64,000 nucleotides of DNA, from positions 915,192 to 979,191 of the forward strand of contig NZ_WUTW01000001.1 in the NCBI RefSeq assembly GCF_009831215.1, read 5' to 3'. Of this stretch, positions 44,020 to 51,652 are shown one piece after another (position 1 is the stretch's first letter; each line of letters starts with the position of its first letter). Made by a program: the position numbers and the translations under genes. The DNA comes from Actinomadura rayongensis (GTDB taxonomy: Bacteria > Actinomycetota > Actinomycetes > Streptosporangiales > Streptosporangiaceae). The notes beneath the pieces were generated by a model. The model made no database searches and was not told where the DNA came from. It was given only the letters and a program-made list of their open reading frames with translations.

Positions 44020-44370
44020 ATGGACTGGGCAAAGATCATCAAGGGGCGGGCGCTGATCCGCGCCGAGGTCACGGGCCCGTCGATGCTGCCCGCGCTGCGT
44101 CCGGGGGACCGGCTCGTCGTCCTGTCCGGCGGGGACGTGGCGGCCGGCGACCTCGTGGTCGCGCGGCGGCCGGACGACCCGGAGACCGTCATCGTGAAGC
44201 GCGCCACGTTCCGCGACGGCGACGGCTGGTGGCTGGAGAGCGACAACCAGGACGCGCCCGGCCGCCGCGACAGCTGGGACTTCGGGGCCGTCCCGGACGG
44301 CCAGGTGCTGGGCCGCGCGGTGGCCCGCTACCGTCCGCTGCGCCGCGCCGGACTGCTGCGCCGCGGCTGA
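44020..44370 (+). CDS. sodX: SodX, nickel-SOD maturation protease
   Basis: 116 residues with the signal-peptidase-like S24/S26 fold: VTGPSMLPALRPGDRLVVLSGG (nucleophile Ser ~20) and VIVKRATFRDGDGWWLESDN, where the Lys (~66) completes a Ser-Lys pair. It removes the SodN leader. It has no membrane helix, unlike true signal peptidases. Divergent pairing with sodN is the usual actinobacterial arrangement. Confidence 0.92.
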   Translation: MDWAKIIKGRALIRAEVTGPSMLPALRPGDRLVVLSGGDVAAGDLVVARRPDDPETVIVKRATFRDGDGWWLESDNQDAPGRRDSWDFGAVPDGQVLGRAVARYRPLRRAGLLRRG

Positions 44371-44401
44371 GCCCGCGCCCCCGGGAGCCGGGGACGCGGG
44401 C
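44371..44401. terminator. Hairpin between sodX and malic enzyme genes
   Basis: GCCCGCG-C-CCCCGG pairs with CCGGGG-A-CGCGGGC with one internal mismatch and loop GAG. It starts directly after the sodX stop and lies between convergent genes. Confidence 0.75.
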
Positions 44402-44411
44402 GCCGGAGACC

Positions 44412-45602
44412 TCAGATCCGGTTGACGCCCTCGGCGCGGGCCTGCGCCGCGACGGCGGCGGTCACGGCCGGGGCGACCCGCTCGTCGAACGGGTTCGGGA
44501 TGACGTAGTCGGGCGAGAGGTCCTCGCCGACGATGTCGGCCAGCGCCGACGCGGCGGCCAGCTTCATGCCCTCGGTGATCGAGTGGGCGCGGACGTCCAG
44601 CGCGCCGCGGAAGATCCCCGGGAACGCCAGCACGTTGTTGATCTGGTTCGGGTAGTCGCTGCGGCCGGTCGCGACGACGCGGGCGTGCCGCCGGGCCACC
44701 TCGGGGTGGACCTCGGGGGTCGGGTTGGAGAGCGCGAACACGATGGCGTCGTCGCTCATCGTGGCGATCGACGCCTCCTGGACGGTGCTGCCCGACAGGC
44801 CGATGAAGACGTCCGCGCCGCGCAGGGCCTCCTCGGTGGAGCCCTTGAGCAGCGACCGGTTGGTGATCGCGGCGATCTGCTGCTTGATCGGGTTGAGGCC
44901 GTCGCGGCCCTCGTAGATCAGGCCCTTGCTGTCCGACAGCGCGATGTCGCCGATGCCCGCCTCGATGAGGATCTTGGAGACGGCGATGCCGGACGCGCCC
45001 GCGCCCGCGACGACGGCGCGCAGGTCCGACAGCGGCCGGCCGACGAGCCGGGCGGCGCTCTTGAGCGCGGCGAGCGCGACGATCGCGGTGCCGTGCTGGT
45101 CGTCGTGGAAGACGGGGATGTCGAGGGCGGCGCGCAGCCGGTCCTCGATCTCGAAGCAGCGGGGGGCGCTGATGTCCTCCAGGTTGATGCCGCCGAAGCT
45201 CGGCGCCATCCGGATGACGGTGTCCACGATCTCGTCGGTGTCGGTGCAGCTCAGCGCGATGGGCACCGAGTCGACGCCGGCGAACTCCTTGAACAGCAGC
45301 GACTTGCCCTCCATGACCGGCATGGACGCGGCGGGGCCGATGTCCCCGAGGCCGAGCACGGCGGTGCCGTCGGTGACGACCGCGACGACCTTGGACGTCC
45401 AGGTGTAGTCGTAGGCCAGCTCGGGACGCTCGGCGATCGCGGTGCAGACGCGGGCCACGCCCGGCGTGTAGGCGAGCGACAGGTCGTCGGCGTCGCGGAC
45501 GGGGATGGTGGAGCGCATCTCCAGCTTTCCGCCGCGGTGCAGCCGGAACGCCGGATCGTCGTCGAATGAGTGCGGTTCGGTGGGGAGAGGTTGAGCGGAC
45601 AC
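44412..45602 (-). CDS. NAD(P)-dependent malic enzyme
   Basis: 396 residues from the GTG with AGGGG upstream (a longer frame exists but adds 34 atypical residues). The N-terminal malic domain has LAYTPGVARVCTAI (Tyr ~40), TDGTAVLGLGDIGP and the metal site IPVFHDDQHGTAIV (~147); the NAD domain begins VVAGAGASGIAVSKIL (~180) and has ALSNPTPEV. It decarboxylates malate to pyruvate, supplying reducing power. It is the short, single-function bacterial form. A palindrome lies about 90 bases upstream of the start. Confidence 0.94.
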   Translation of the reverse strand: MSAQPLPTEPHSFDDDPAFRLHRGGKLEMRSTIPVRDADDLSLAYTPGVARVCTAIAERPELAYDYTWTSKVVAVVTDGTAVLGLGDIGPAASMPVMEGKSLLFKEFAGVDSVPIALSCTDTDEIVDTVIRMAPSFGGINLEDISAPRCFEIEDRLRAALDIPVFHDDQHGTAIVALAALKSAARLVGRPLSDLRAVVAGAGASGIAVSKILIEAGIGDIALSDSKGLIYEGRDGLNPIKQQIAAITNRSLLKGSTEEALRGADVFIGLSGSTVQEASIATMSDDAIVFALSNPTPEVHPEVARRHARVVATGRSDYPNQINNVLAFPGIFRGALDVRAHSITEGMKLAAASALADIVGEDLSPDYVIPNPFDERVAPAVTAAVAAQARAEGVNRI

Positions 45603-45690
45603 AGCGACCCCTGTCAGAGAAATGGGAATTCTGTGATGCCGCCGCGGTGGTGATGGTCTGGTGGCCGACCACTCGGGGACATCTCGCGAC

Positions 45691-45711
45691 GTAACGGGGG
45701 TCACCCGTTAC
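45691..45711. promoter_or_regulatory. Palindrome upstream of malic enzyme gene
   Basis: GTAACGGG-GGTCA-CCCGTTAC, a perfect 8-5-8 inverted repeat in the 356-base gap between the malic enzyme and the ABC transporter operon. It lies ~90 bases before the malic enzyme start, and a GntR/TetR-sized operator is plausible. Confidence 0.45.
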
Positions 45712-45763
45712 CTGATTGTGCCACATGGGCGTCGCGGCGCCCCGGGACGGGACGGGTGGTGGA

Positions 45764-45775
45764 CGTCACGTGACG
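45764..45775. promoter_or_regulatory. Twelve-base palindrome in same gap
   Basis: CGTCACGTGACG is a perfect palindrome with no spacer, about midway between the malic enzyme and transporter genes. Its meaning is unclear; it may be part of the transporter promoter region. The rest of the 356-base gap holds no coding frame that I can support. Confidence 0.3.
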
Positions 45776-45958
45776 CCGTCCAAAACGGGCTGCTCAGCGT
45801 CCGCGCGGCCCGTCCCGGGCGGGTGCCCGGGTCGCCGCCTTGGTCACCCAGTGTCCGAATCGTGTCTCCGCGTTTAACCGGATCGAAACTTTCGCAGTGG
45901 AAAAATGCCCTCTGACCTCGCTGATCTCGATCCGACGCACTCCCCTGGAGGGAAGCCT

Positions 45959-46930
45959 GTGAAGACCGGTTCTCTGTACCGCCGCGCCGCTGCGGTCGGG
46001 TCCCTCGTCCTGGCGGGCGCCCTCGCGCTGTCGGCCTGTGGCGGCGACGACGGCGCCGACAGCGGCTCCACGGCGCCCGGCAAGGACGTCGGCGACGTCT
46101 TCGCCGCGATCAAGCCGGACCCGGCTCTCAAGGCCAAGCTCGCTCCGTCGATCGCGTCGGCGGGCAAGATCATCGTCGCGACCGACCCGTCGTACGCGCC
46201 GAACGAGTTCTACTCGTCCGACAACAAGACCATGATCGGACTGGACCTGGACCTCGGGAAGGCGCTCGGCAAGAAGCTCGGCGTCGAGTTCGCGTTCCAG
46301 AAGGCGGGCTTCGACGCGATCATCCCCGGCATCAAGGCGGGAACGTACCAGCTCGGCATGTCGTCGTTCACCGACAACAAGGACCGGGAGAAGACGGTCG
46401 ACTTCGTCACCTACTTCACGGCCGGGTCGGCGCTGATGGTGAAGGCGGGCAACCCGTCCGGGCTGAAGCCCGACGACCTGTCGCTGTGCGGGAAGAAGGT
46501 CGCGGTCGAGAAGGGCACCGTCCAGCTGGACGAGCTGTCGGACGTCATCGACCCGGCCAAGGGCACCGGCGCGCGCACCAAGAAGTGCAAGGACGCCGGC
46601 AAGCCCGCCCCGGTCGCGCTGCCCTATCCCGACCAGAACGGGGCGAACCTGGCGCTGTCCAGCGGGCGCGCGGACGCCGTCCTCGCCGACTCGCCGGTGA
46701 TCGACTACGCGGCCAAGCAGTCGAACGGCCAGTTCGAGGTGTCCGGCGCGACCTACGACACCGCGCCGTACGGCATCGCGGTCGGCAAGAGCCTCGGGAC
46801 GACCAAGGACGCCCTGCTCGGCGCGCTGAAGGCGCTCCAGGCCGACGGCACCTACGCCAAGCTGCTCCAGAAGTGGGGCGTCGAGAGCGGGTCGCTGGGC
46901 TCGCCGGGCATCAACGGGGCGCAGAGCTGA
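45959..46930 (+). CDS. ABC transporter substrate-binding lipoprotein (polar amino acid)
   Basis: 323 residues from a GTG after GGAGGG. A lipoprotein signal ends LALSAC (lipid-modified Cys ~28). The mature part is a family 3 solute-binding protein: KIIVATDPSYAPNEFY, GLDLDLGKALGKKLGV, FQKAGFDAIIPGIKAGTYQLGMSS. It binds a polar amino acid at the cell surface and passes it to the permease encoded next. First gene of a three-gene operon. Confidence 0.92.
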   Translation: MKTGSLYRRAAAVGSLVLAGALALSACGGDDGADSGSTAPGKDVGDVFAAIKPDPALKAKLAPSIASAGKIIVATDPSYAPNEFYSSDNKTMIGLDLDLGKALGKKLGVEFAFQKAGFDAIIPGIKAGTYQLGMSSFTDNKDREKTVDFVTYFTAGSALMVKAGNPSGLKPDDLSLCGKKVAVEKGTVQLDELSDVIDPAKGTGARTKKCKDAGKPAPVALPYPDQNGANLALSSGRADAVLADSPVIDYAAKQSNGQFEVSGATYDTAPYGIAVGKSLGTTKDALLGALKALQADGTYAKLLQKWGVESGSLGSPGINGAQS

Positions 46931-46934
46931 TCCG

Positions 46935-47867
46935 ATGACGAGCCTCGTCAAGGACACCGAGCCTGAGGGGCGGCCCGAGATCCGGGCCGTCCCCGTCCGG
47001 CACTACGGCCGGTGGGTCGCCGCCGCGCTGATCCTCTACGTCGCGGTGTGGGCCGTCTACAGCGTCGCGCACAACGAGCGCTTCGGCTGGGACGTGATGG
47101 GCCGGTACTTCACGGCCGACGCCGTCCTGTCGGGCATCGGCACGACGCTCGGCCTCACCGCGATCGCGATGGTCATGGGCGTCGTCGGCGGCGTCCTGCT
47201 GGCGGTGATGCGGCTGTCGCCGAACCCGCTGATCTCCGGGACGTCCTGGCTCTACATCTGGGCGTTCCGCGGCACGCCGGTGCTGGTGCAGATCCTGCTG
47301 TGGGGCTTCATCAGCGCGCTGATCCCGCGCTTCTCGATCGGGATCCCGTTCGGCCCGACGTTCGCCGACTTCAGCGCCAACTCGGTGATCACGCCGTTCG
47401 TGGCGGGCTGCCTCGGGCTCGGGCTGAACGAGGCCGCGTACATGGCCGAGATCGTCCGGGCGGGCATCCTGTCGGTGGACCCGGGCCAGGACGAGGCGGC
47501 GTGCGCGCTCGGCATGAGCCGGACGAAGTCGATGCGCCGGATCGTCCTGCCGCAGGCCATGCGGGTGATCATCCCGCCGACCGGCAACGAGACGATCTCG
47601 ATGCTCAAGACGTCGTCGCTGGTGTCGGTGATCGCCGTCGCGGACCTGCTGTACTCGGTGCAGATCATCTACGGCCGGACGTACCAGACGATCCCGCTGC
47701 TGCTCCTGGCCAGCGCCTGGTATCTGGTGATGACGTCCGTCCTGACGGTCGGCCAGTTCTACCTGGAGCGCTACTTCGGACGCGGCGCGGCGCGGCGGCA
47801 GACGATGCTGGAGCGGCTGTGGGCGAACCTGCGGACGGCGCGGCCCGCCGGGAAGGGGACCCGATGA
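46935..47867 (+). CDS. Amino-acid ABC transporter permease
   Basis: 310 residues. A HisM/GlnP-type permease with about five to six membrane helices (~27-45, 62-90, 105-125, 150-170, 225-245, 260-280). The EAA loop is seen as [29 protein letters not shown] (~190-218), which docks with the ATPase. The N-terminal ~25 residues are cytoplasmic. A single permease gene suggests a homodimer. It overlaps the ATPase gene by ATGA. Confidence 0.93.
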   Translation: MTSLVKDTEPEGRPEIRAVPVRHYGRWVAAALILYVAVWAVYSVAHNERFGWDVMGRYFTADAVLSGIGTTLGLTAIAMVMGVVGGVLLAVMRLSPNPLISGTSWLYIWAFRGTPVLVQILLWGFISALIPRFSIGIPFGPTFADFSANSVITPFVAGCLGLGLNEAAYMAEIVRAGILSVDPGQDEAACALGMSRTKSMRRIVLPQAMRVIIPPTGNETISMLKTSSLVSVIAVADLLYSVQIIYGRTYQTIPLLLLASAWYLVMTSVLTVGQFYLERYFGRGAARRQTMLERLWANLRTARPAGKGTR

Positions 47868-48643
47868 CGGACGCGGAGACGCCCGAGTTCATGGTGCGCG
47901 CGGAGAACGTCCACAAGCGGTTCGGCCGGACGGAGGTGCTGCGCGGCGTCGACCTCGCGGTGCGGCCGGGCGAGGTGATGTGCGTCATCGGGCCGTCCGG
48001 CTCCGGCAAGTCGACGTTCCTGCGCTGCGTCAACCACCTGGAGAAGATCGACGGCGGGCGGCTGTGGGTCAACGGGCGGCTCGTCGGCTACCGCGAGAGG
48101 GGCGGGCGCCTCTACGAGCTGCGGGAGAAGGACGTCGCCCGGCAGCGCCGCGAGATCGGCATGGTGTTCCAGCGGTTCAACCTGTTCCCGCACATGACGG
48201 CGCTGCAGAACGTGATGGAGGCGCCCGTCCAGGTGAAAGGACGGGGCCGGGCGGAGGCGCGCGAGCAGGCCCGGGCACTGCTGGAGCGGGTCGGGCTCGG
48301 CGACAAGACCGGCAGCTACCCGGCCCAGCTCTCCGGCGGGCAGCAGCAGCGCGTCGCGATCGCCCGCGCGCTGGCGATGGAACCGGCGCTGATGCTGTTC
48401 GACGAGCCGACGTCCGCGCTGGACCCGGAGCTGGTCGGGGACGTCCTGGAGGTCATGAAGCGGCTCGCCCTGGACGGCATGACGATGATCGTCGTCACGC
48501 ACGAGATGGGCTTCGCCCGCGAGGTGGGCGACTCGCTGGTGTTCATGGACGACGGCGCGGTCGTGGAGGAGGGGAATCCGCGCGAGGTGCTGGCCAACCC
48601 GTCGCATCCGCGCACGCAGGACTTCCTGTCACGGGTGCTGTGA
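47864..48643 (+). CDS. Amino-acid ABC transporter ATP-binding protein
   Basis: 259 residues. Walker [14 protein letters not shown] (~42), Q-loop FQRFNLFPH (~101), signature [15 protein letters not shown] (~157), Walker [15 protein letters not shown] (~178) and the switch His in VTHEMGFA (~212). It is the GlnQ/HisP type and lacks a C-terminal regulatory domain. It powers uptake by the preceding permease. Confidence 0.95.
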   Translation: MTDAETPEFMVRAENVHKRFGRTEVLRGVDLAVRPGEVMCVIGPSGSGKSTFLRCVNHLEKIDGGRLWVNGRLVGYRERGGRLYELREKDVARQRREIGMVFQRFNLFPHMTALQNVMEAPVQVKGRGRAEAREQARALLERVGLGDKTGSYPAQLSGGQQQRVAIARALAMEPALMLFDEPTSALDPELVGDVLEVMKRLALDGMTMIVVTHEMGFAREVGDSLVFMDDGAVVEEGNPREVLANPSHPRTQDFLSRVL

Positions 48644-48677
48644 TTCCGGCAGGGCGCCGCTGCGTAGGGTGGGCGCC

Positions 48678-49646
48678 ATGTTCGCTGTCACGGCCGCGCG
48701 GTTCGACGCGGAAGAACCCCTGAACGGACTGGAGCTGGGCGAGCGGCCCGCGCCGGAGGCCCCCGCCGGCTGGACGACGGTGACCGTCCGCGCCGCCGCG
48801 CTCAACCACCACGACCTCTGGTCGCTGCGCGGCGTCGGGCTGCGCGCCGAGCAGCTCCCGATGGTCCTCGGCTGCGACGCGGCCGGCGTGGACGAGGACG
48901 GCAACGAGGTCATCGTCCACGCGGTCGTCGCGGACGCGGCGCGCGGCGGGGGCGACGAGACGCTGGACCCGAAGCGGACGCTGCTGTCGGAGTTCCACCC
49001 CGGCACGCTCGCCGAGAAGGTCGCGGTGCCGCGCCGCAACCTCGTCGCCAAGCCGCCGGAGCTGACGTTCGAGGAGGCCGCGTGCCTGCCGACGGCGTGG
49101 CTGACCGCCTACCGGATGCTGTTCACCAAGGCGGGCGTGCAGCCGGGCGCGTCGGTGCTGGTGCAGGGCGCGGGCGGCGGCGTCGCGACCGCCGCGATCG
49201 CGCTCGGCTCGGCGGCGGGCCTGCGCGTCTACGCGACGAGCCGCAGCGCCGCCAAGCGCGAGCAGGCGCTCGAACTGGGCGCCGTCGCGGCGGTCGAGCC
49301 GGGCGCGCGGCTGCCCGAGCGCGTGGACGCCGTCATCGAGACGGTCGGCGAGGCCACCTGGTCGCACTCGCTGAAGTCGCTGCGCCCCGGCGGACGCGTC
49401 GTCGTGTCCGGCGCGACGAGCGGGCAGCTGCCCCCGGCCGAGCTGAACCGGGTGTTCTTCCTGCAACTGGAGGTCGTCGGCTCCACGATGGGCACGCGCG
49501 ACGAGCTGGACCGGCTCGCCAAGTTCCTCGTCGCCACCGGGACGCGCCCGCGCATCGACCGCGTCCTGCCCCTCGCCGAGGCGCGCGACGGGTTCGCGGC
49601 GATGGCGAAGGGCGACGTCTTCGGCAAGATCGTCTTCGTGCCCTAG
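48678..49646 (+). CDS. Zinc-type medium-chain dehydrogenase, quinone-oxidoreductase-like
   Basis: 322 residues. An MDR fold: AAALNHHDLWSLRG and LPMVLGCDAAGV in the N-terminal domain; Rossmann motif VLVQGAGGGVATAAIALG (~157). It lacks the full set of zinc ligands, suggesting an NADPH-dependent quinone or enoyl reductase. ATG chosen at MFAVTAARF. The stop shares a CTAG with the stop of the convergent PadR gene. Confidence 0.85.
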   Translation: MFAVTAARFDAEEPLNGLELGERPAPEAPAGWTTVTVRAAALNHHDLWSLRGVGLRAEQLPMVLGCDAAGVDEDGNEVIVHAVVADAARGGGDETLDPKRTLLSEFHPGTLAEKVAVPRRNLVAKPPELTFEEAACLPTAWLTAYRMLFTKAGVQPGASVLVQGAGGGVATAAIALGSAAGLRVYATSRSAAKREQALELGAVAAVEPGARLPERVDAVIETVGEATWSHSLKSLRPGGRVVVSGATSGQLPPAELNRVFFLQLEVVGSTMGTRDELDRLAKFLVATGTRPRIDRVLPLAEARDGFAAMAKGDVFGKIVFVP

Positions 49647-50470
49647 CGGTCCTCGGGACGCCGGAACGCCTCGGCGAGCAGCCGCTCGCGGGCCTCGTCC
49701 AGGATGGCGCGGGCACGGTCGAGACCGCCCTCGGCCAGGCCCGCGCCGGCGGCCTCCGCGCGCACCTCGGTCACGAACGTGCTCAGCAGGCGCTCCAGCT
49801 TGAGGCGGGCGACGTCCTCGCGGGAGCCGGTGGCGGTGCGCCAGGCGTCCTCCCAGTTGCGCCGCCACTCCTCCTTCCACGCCTGCGTCTGCTCCTTCCA
49901 GTGCTCCTTCTGGCGCTTCCACTCGCCCCGGGTGGACCCGGCGGTCTCGCGCCAGGCGTCCCGGGCCGTCTCGGCGGTCTCGCGCCACGCGTCCCGGGTG
50001 GTCTCGGCCGTCTCGCGCCAGGCGTCGCGGCCGGTCTCCGACGACTCGCGCCACGCCTCGCGGGACGCCTTCTGGCCCTGCTCGCGCACCGTCCGCGCGG
50101 CCTGCGTCAGCTCCTCGCGCAGCGACCGGACGGTCTGCCGCACGTCCTGCTGCACCTCGCGGGCGAACTGCTGCGCGGACGCGGCGATCTCGTCCTCCAG
50201 CTCGGCCAGCTCGTCCATGCGGCGCTCCAGCTCGGCGCGGCCCGCGTCGGTCAGCGAGTAGACCTTCTTGCCCTTGACGATCTCGTGCGTGACCAGGCCC
50301 TCGGCCTCTAGCCGCGCCAGCCGCGGGTAGATCGTTCCGGGCGACGGCGAGTAGACGCCGAGGAACCGGTCCTGGAGCAGCCGGATCACCTCGTAGCCGT
50401 GCCGCGGGCTCTCCTCCAGCAGCTTGAGCAGGTACAGCCGCAGGCGGCCGTGGCCGAAGACGGGACTCAA
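49643..50470 (-). CDS. PadR-family regulator with long 11-residue-repeat helix
   Basis: 275 residues from a TTG overlapping the preceding stop as TTGA. Residues ~10-85 are the PadR winged helix (LRLYLLKLLEESPRHGYEVI, SPSPGTIYPRLARLEAEGLV). The rest is one long charged helix with a clear 11-residue repeat at ~136-190 (for example RDAWRETAETT, repeated about five times), then a Trp-rich stretch and a terminal helix. Typical PadR proteins are ~110-180 residues. The repeat helix is amphipathic and may bind membrane or partner proteins (inference). It is co-transcribed with the DUF4097 gene. Confidence 0.85.
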   Translation of the reverse strand: MSPVFGHGRLRLYLLKLLEESPRHGYEVIRLLQDRFLGVYSPSPGTIYPRLARLEAEGLVTHEIVKGKKVYSLTDAGRAELERRMDELAELEDEIAASAQQFAREVQQDVRQTVRSLREELTQAARTVREQGQKASREAWRESSETGRDAWRETAETTRDAWRETAETARDAWRETAGSTRGEWKRQKEHWKEQTQAWKEEWRRNWEDAWRTATGSREDVARLKLERLLSTFVTEVRAEAAGAGLAEGGLDRARAILDEARERLLAEAFRRPEDR

Positions 50471-51309
50471 CGGGGGTTCTCCGATCCGGGGACGGTGATC
50501 TCGGACGTGTCGCCGGTGGCGCGGCCCAGCAGCGTCACCGAGCCGGAGACGGTCGTGACCGACACCCTGCCCGCGCCGTCGCCGATCGTGCCGCCGATGT
50601 TCTTCATGATGCCGACCTCCTGCCGCCGCAGCCCGGCGAAGGTCGTGTCGATGACGCCCGCGGCGCTGTTCAGCGCGACGGACGCGCCGGTGCTCTCCGG
50701 CACCCGCAGCGCCACGTCGCCCGACACCGAGTGGACGTCGATCCGCCCGGCCGCGAGCAGCCCCACGTCGGCGGTGACGCGCCCGCTGACCGTGCGGGCG
50801 CCGAGCCGCGCGACGGTGCCGCCCGCGAGCGCGAGGTCGCCGGAGACGGACGTGAACGAGACCGTCCCGTCCAGGTCGGTGGCCTCGACGGCGCCGGACA
50901 CCGTGTTGGCGTCCACGTCCCCGGTGACGCCGTCGAGCGTGACCGTCCCGGACGCGCTCTTGATCGACGCGCGGGCGCCGAGGCCGGTGAGCAGGCCGTC
51001 GGCGGCGACGAGGTTGAGCGTGACCGGGCACTCGCGGGGGACCGTCACCGTCATCTCGACGCGCGTCTTCGGGGCCCGCAGCAGGCCGAACAGGTTCTCT
51101 ACCAGCTTCTCCTGCGTGATCGTCAGCAGCCCCGCCTCATGGACGATCACCAGCGGCGGCCCGGAGACCTCGTGGACGACGACCGAAGGCTTCAGCCCGG
51201 GCGCGTCGCTCGCGAGCACCGCGACGCTGCCGGACAGGACGGTCGCCCGCAGCGTGACCACGCCGTCGAAGTCCAGTTCGACGGGCTCCTCGATCGTCCA
51301 GCGCGTCAT
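50467..51309 (-). CDS. DUF4097-family beta-repeat protein
   Basis: 280 residues, almost entirely beta-strand repeats of ~20 residues containing SG-x-V/SVSGDV turns (e.g. NTVSGAVEATDL, TSVSGDLALAGG, HSVSGDVALRV), forming a predicted right-handed beta-helix. It lacks a signal peptide or membrane segment. Function is unknown; members often share an operon with PadR regulators or bacitracin-stress genes. It is the first gene of the unit, with the PadR gene coupled to its end. Confidence 0.82.
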   Translation of the reverse strand: MTRWTIEEPVELDFDGVVTLRATVLSGSVAVLASDAPGLKPSVVVHEVSGPPLVIVHEAGLLTITQEKLVENLFGLLRAPKTRVEMTVTVPRECPVTLNLVAADGLLTGLGARASIKSASGTVTLDGVTGDVDANTVSGAVEATDLDGTVSFTSVSGDLALAGGTVARLGARTVSGRVTADVGLLAAGRIDVHSVSGDVALRVPESTGASVALNSAAGVIDTTFAGLRRQEVGIMKNIGGTIGDGAGRVSVTTVSGSVTLLGRATGDTSEITVPGSENPR

Positions 51310-51360
51310 CTGTGCCGCCTCTCAGGTCCCGGGCCGCCCGCGTCGCGGCCCCGCCGACAA

Positions 51361-51400
51361 CACGATATGTCGCGATTGGGGAAAGTCAAGATGTATCGCG
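51361..51400 (-). promoter_or_regulatory. Promoter and operator of DUF4097-padR operon
   Basis: Read on the minus strand: TTGACT, 16 bases, TATCGT, a good -35/-10 pair. Flanking it are CGCGATACAT upstream and TCGCGACATATCG over the -10, related half-sites likely bound by the PadR protein (autoregulation). The sequence TCGCGACATATCGTG is repeated exactly at 21028-21042. Confidence 0.65.
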
Positions 51401-51404
51401 TTGG

Positions 51405-51581
51405 TCACTCGTCCTCGTCGTCCAGCCGCGCCAGCCATGTCGCCAGGCGCTCCACCGGCGTCTCGAACTCGGGGTTCAGGTCCACGAACTCGCGCAGCCG
51501 CTCCGCCAGCCAGGCCAGGCTGACGTCCTCGCCGCCGCGCCGGTCCGCCAGCTCCTCGATGCCCCGATCGGTGAAGTACAT
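51405..51581 (-). CDS. Small conserved protein (DUF6104-like)
   Basis: 58 residues from an ATG with GGGAGGGGA. Acidic, soluble: MYFTDRGIEELADRRG, then SLAWLAERLREFVDLNP and WLARLDDEDE. It resembles the small actinobacterial protein encoded next to kgd. It lies 71 bases downstream of kgd, same strand, and may be co-transcribed. Function unknown. Confidence 0.7.
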   Translation of the reverse strand: MYFTDRGIEELADRRGGEDVSLAWLAERLREFVDLNPEFETPVERLATWLARLDDEDE

Positions 51582-51652
51582 GCCGTCCCCTCCCGGAACG
51601 GCCGGGGGCTCCGGTGCGCCGTCGCGCCCCGGAGCCCCCGGCTCGTCCACCG

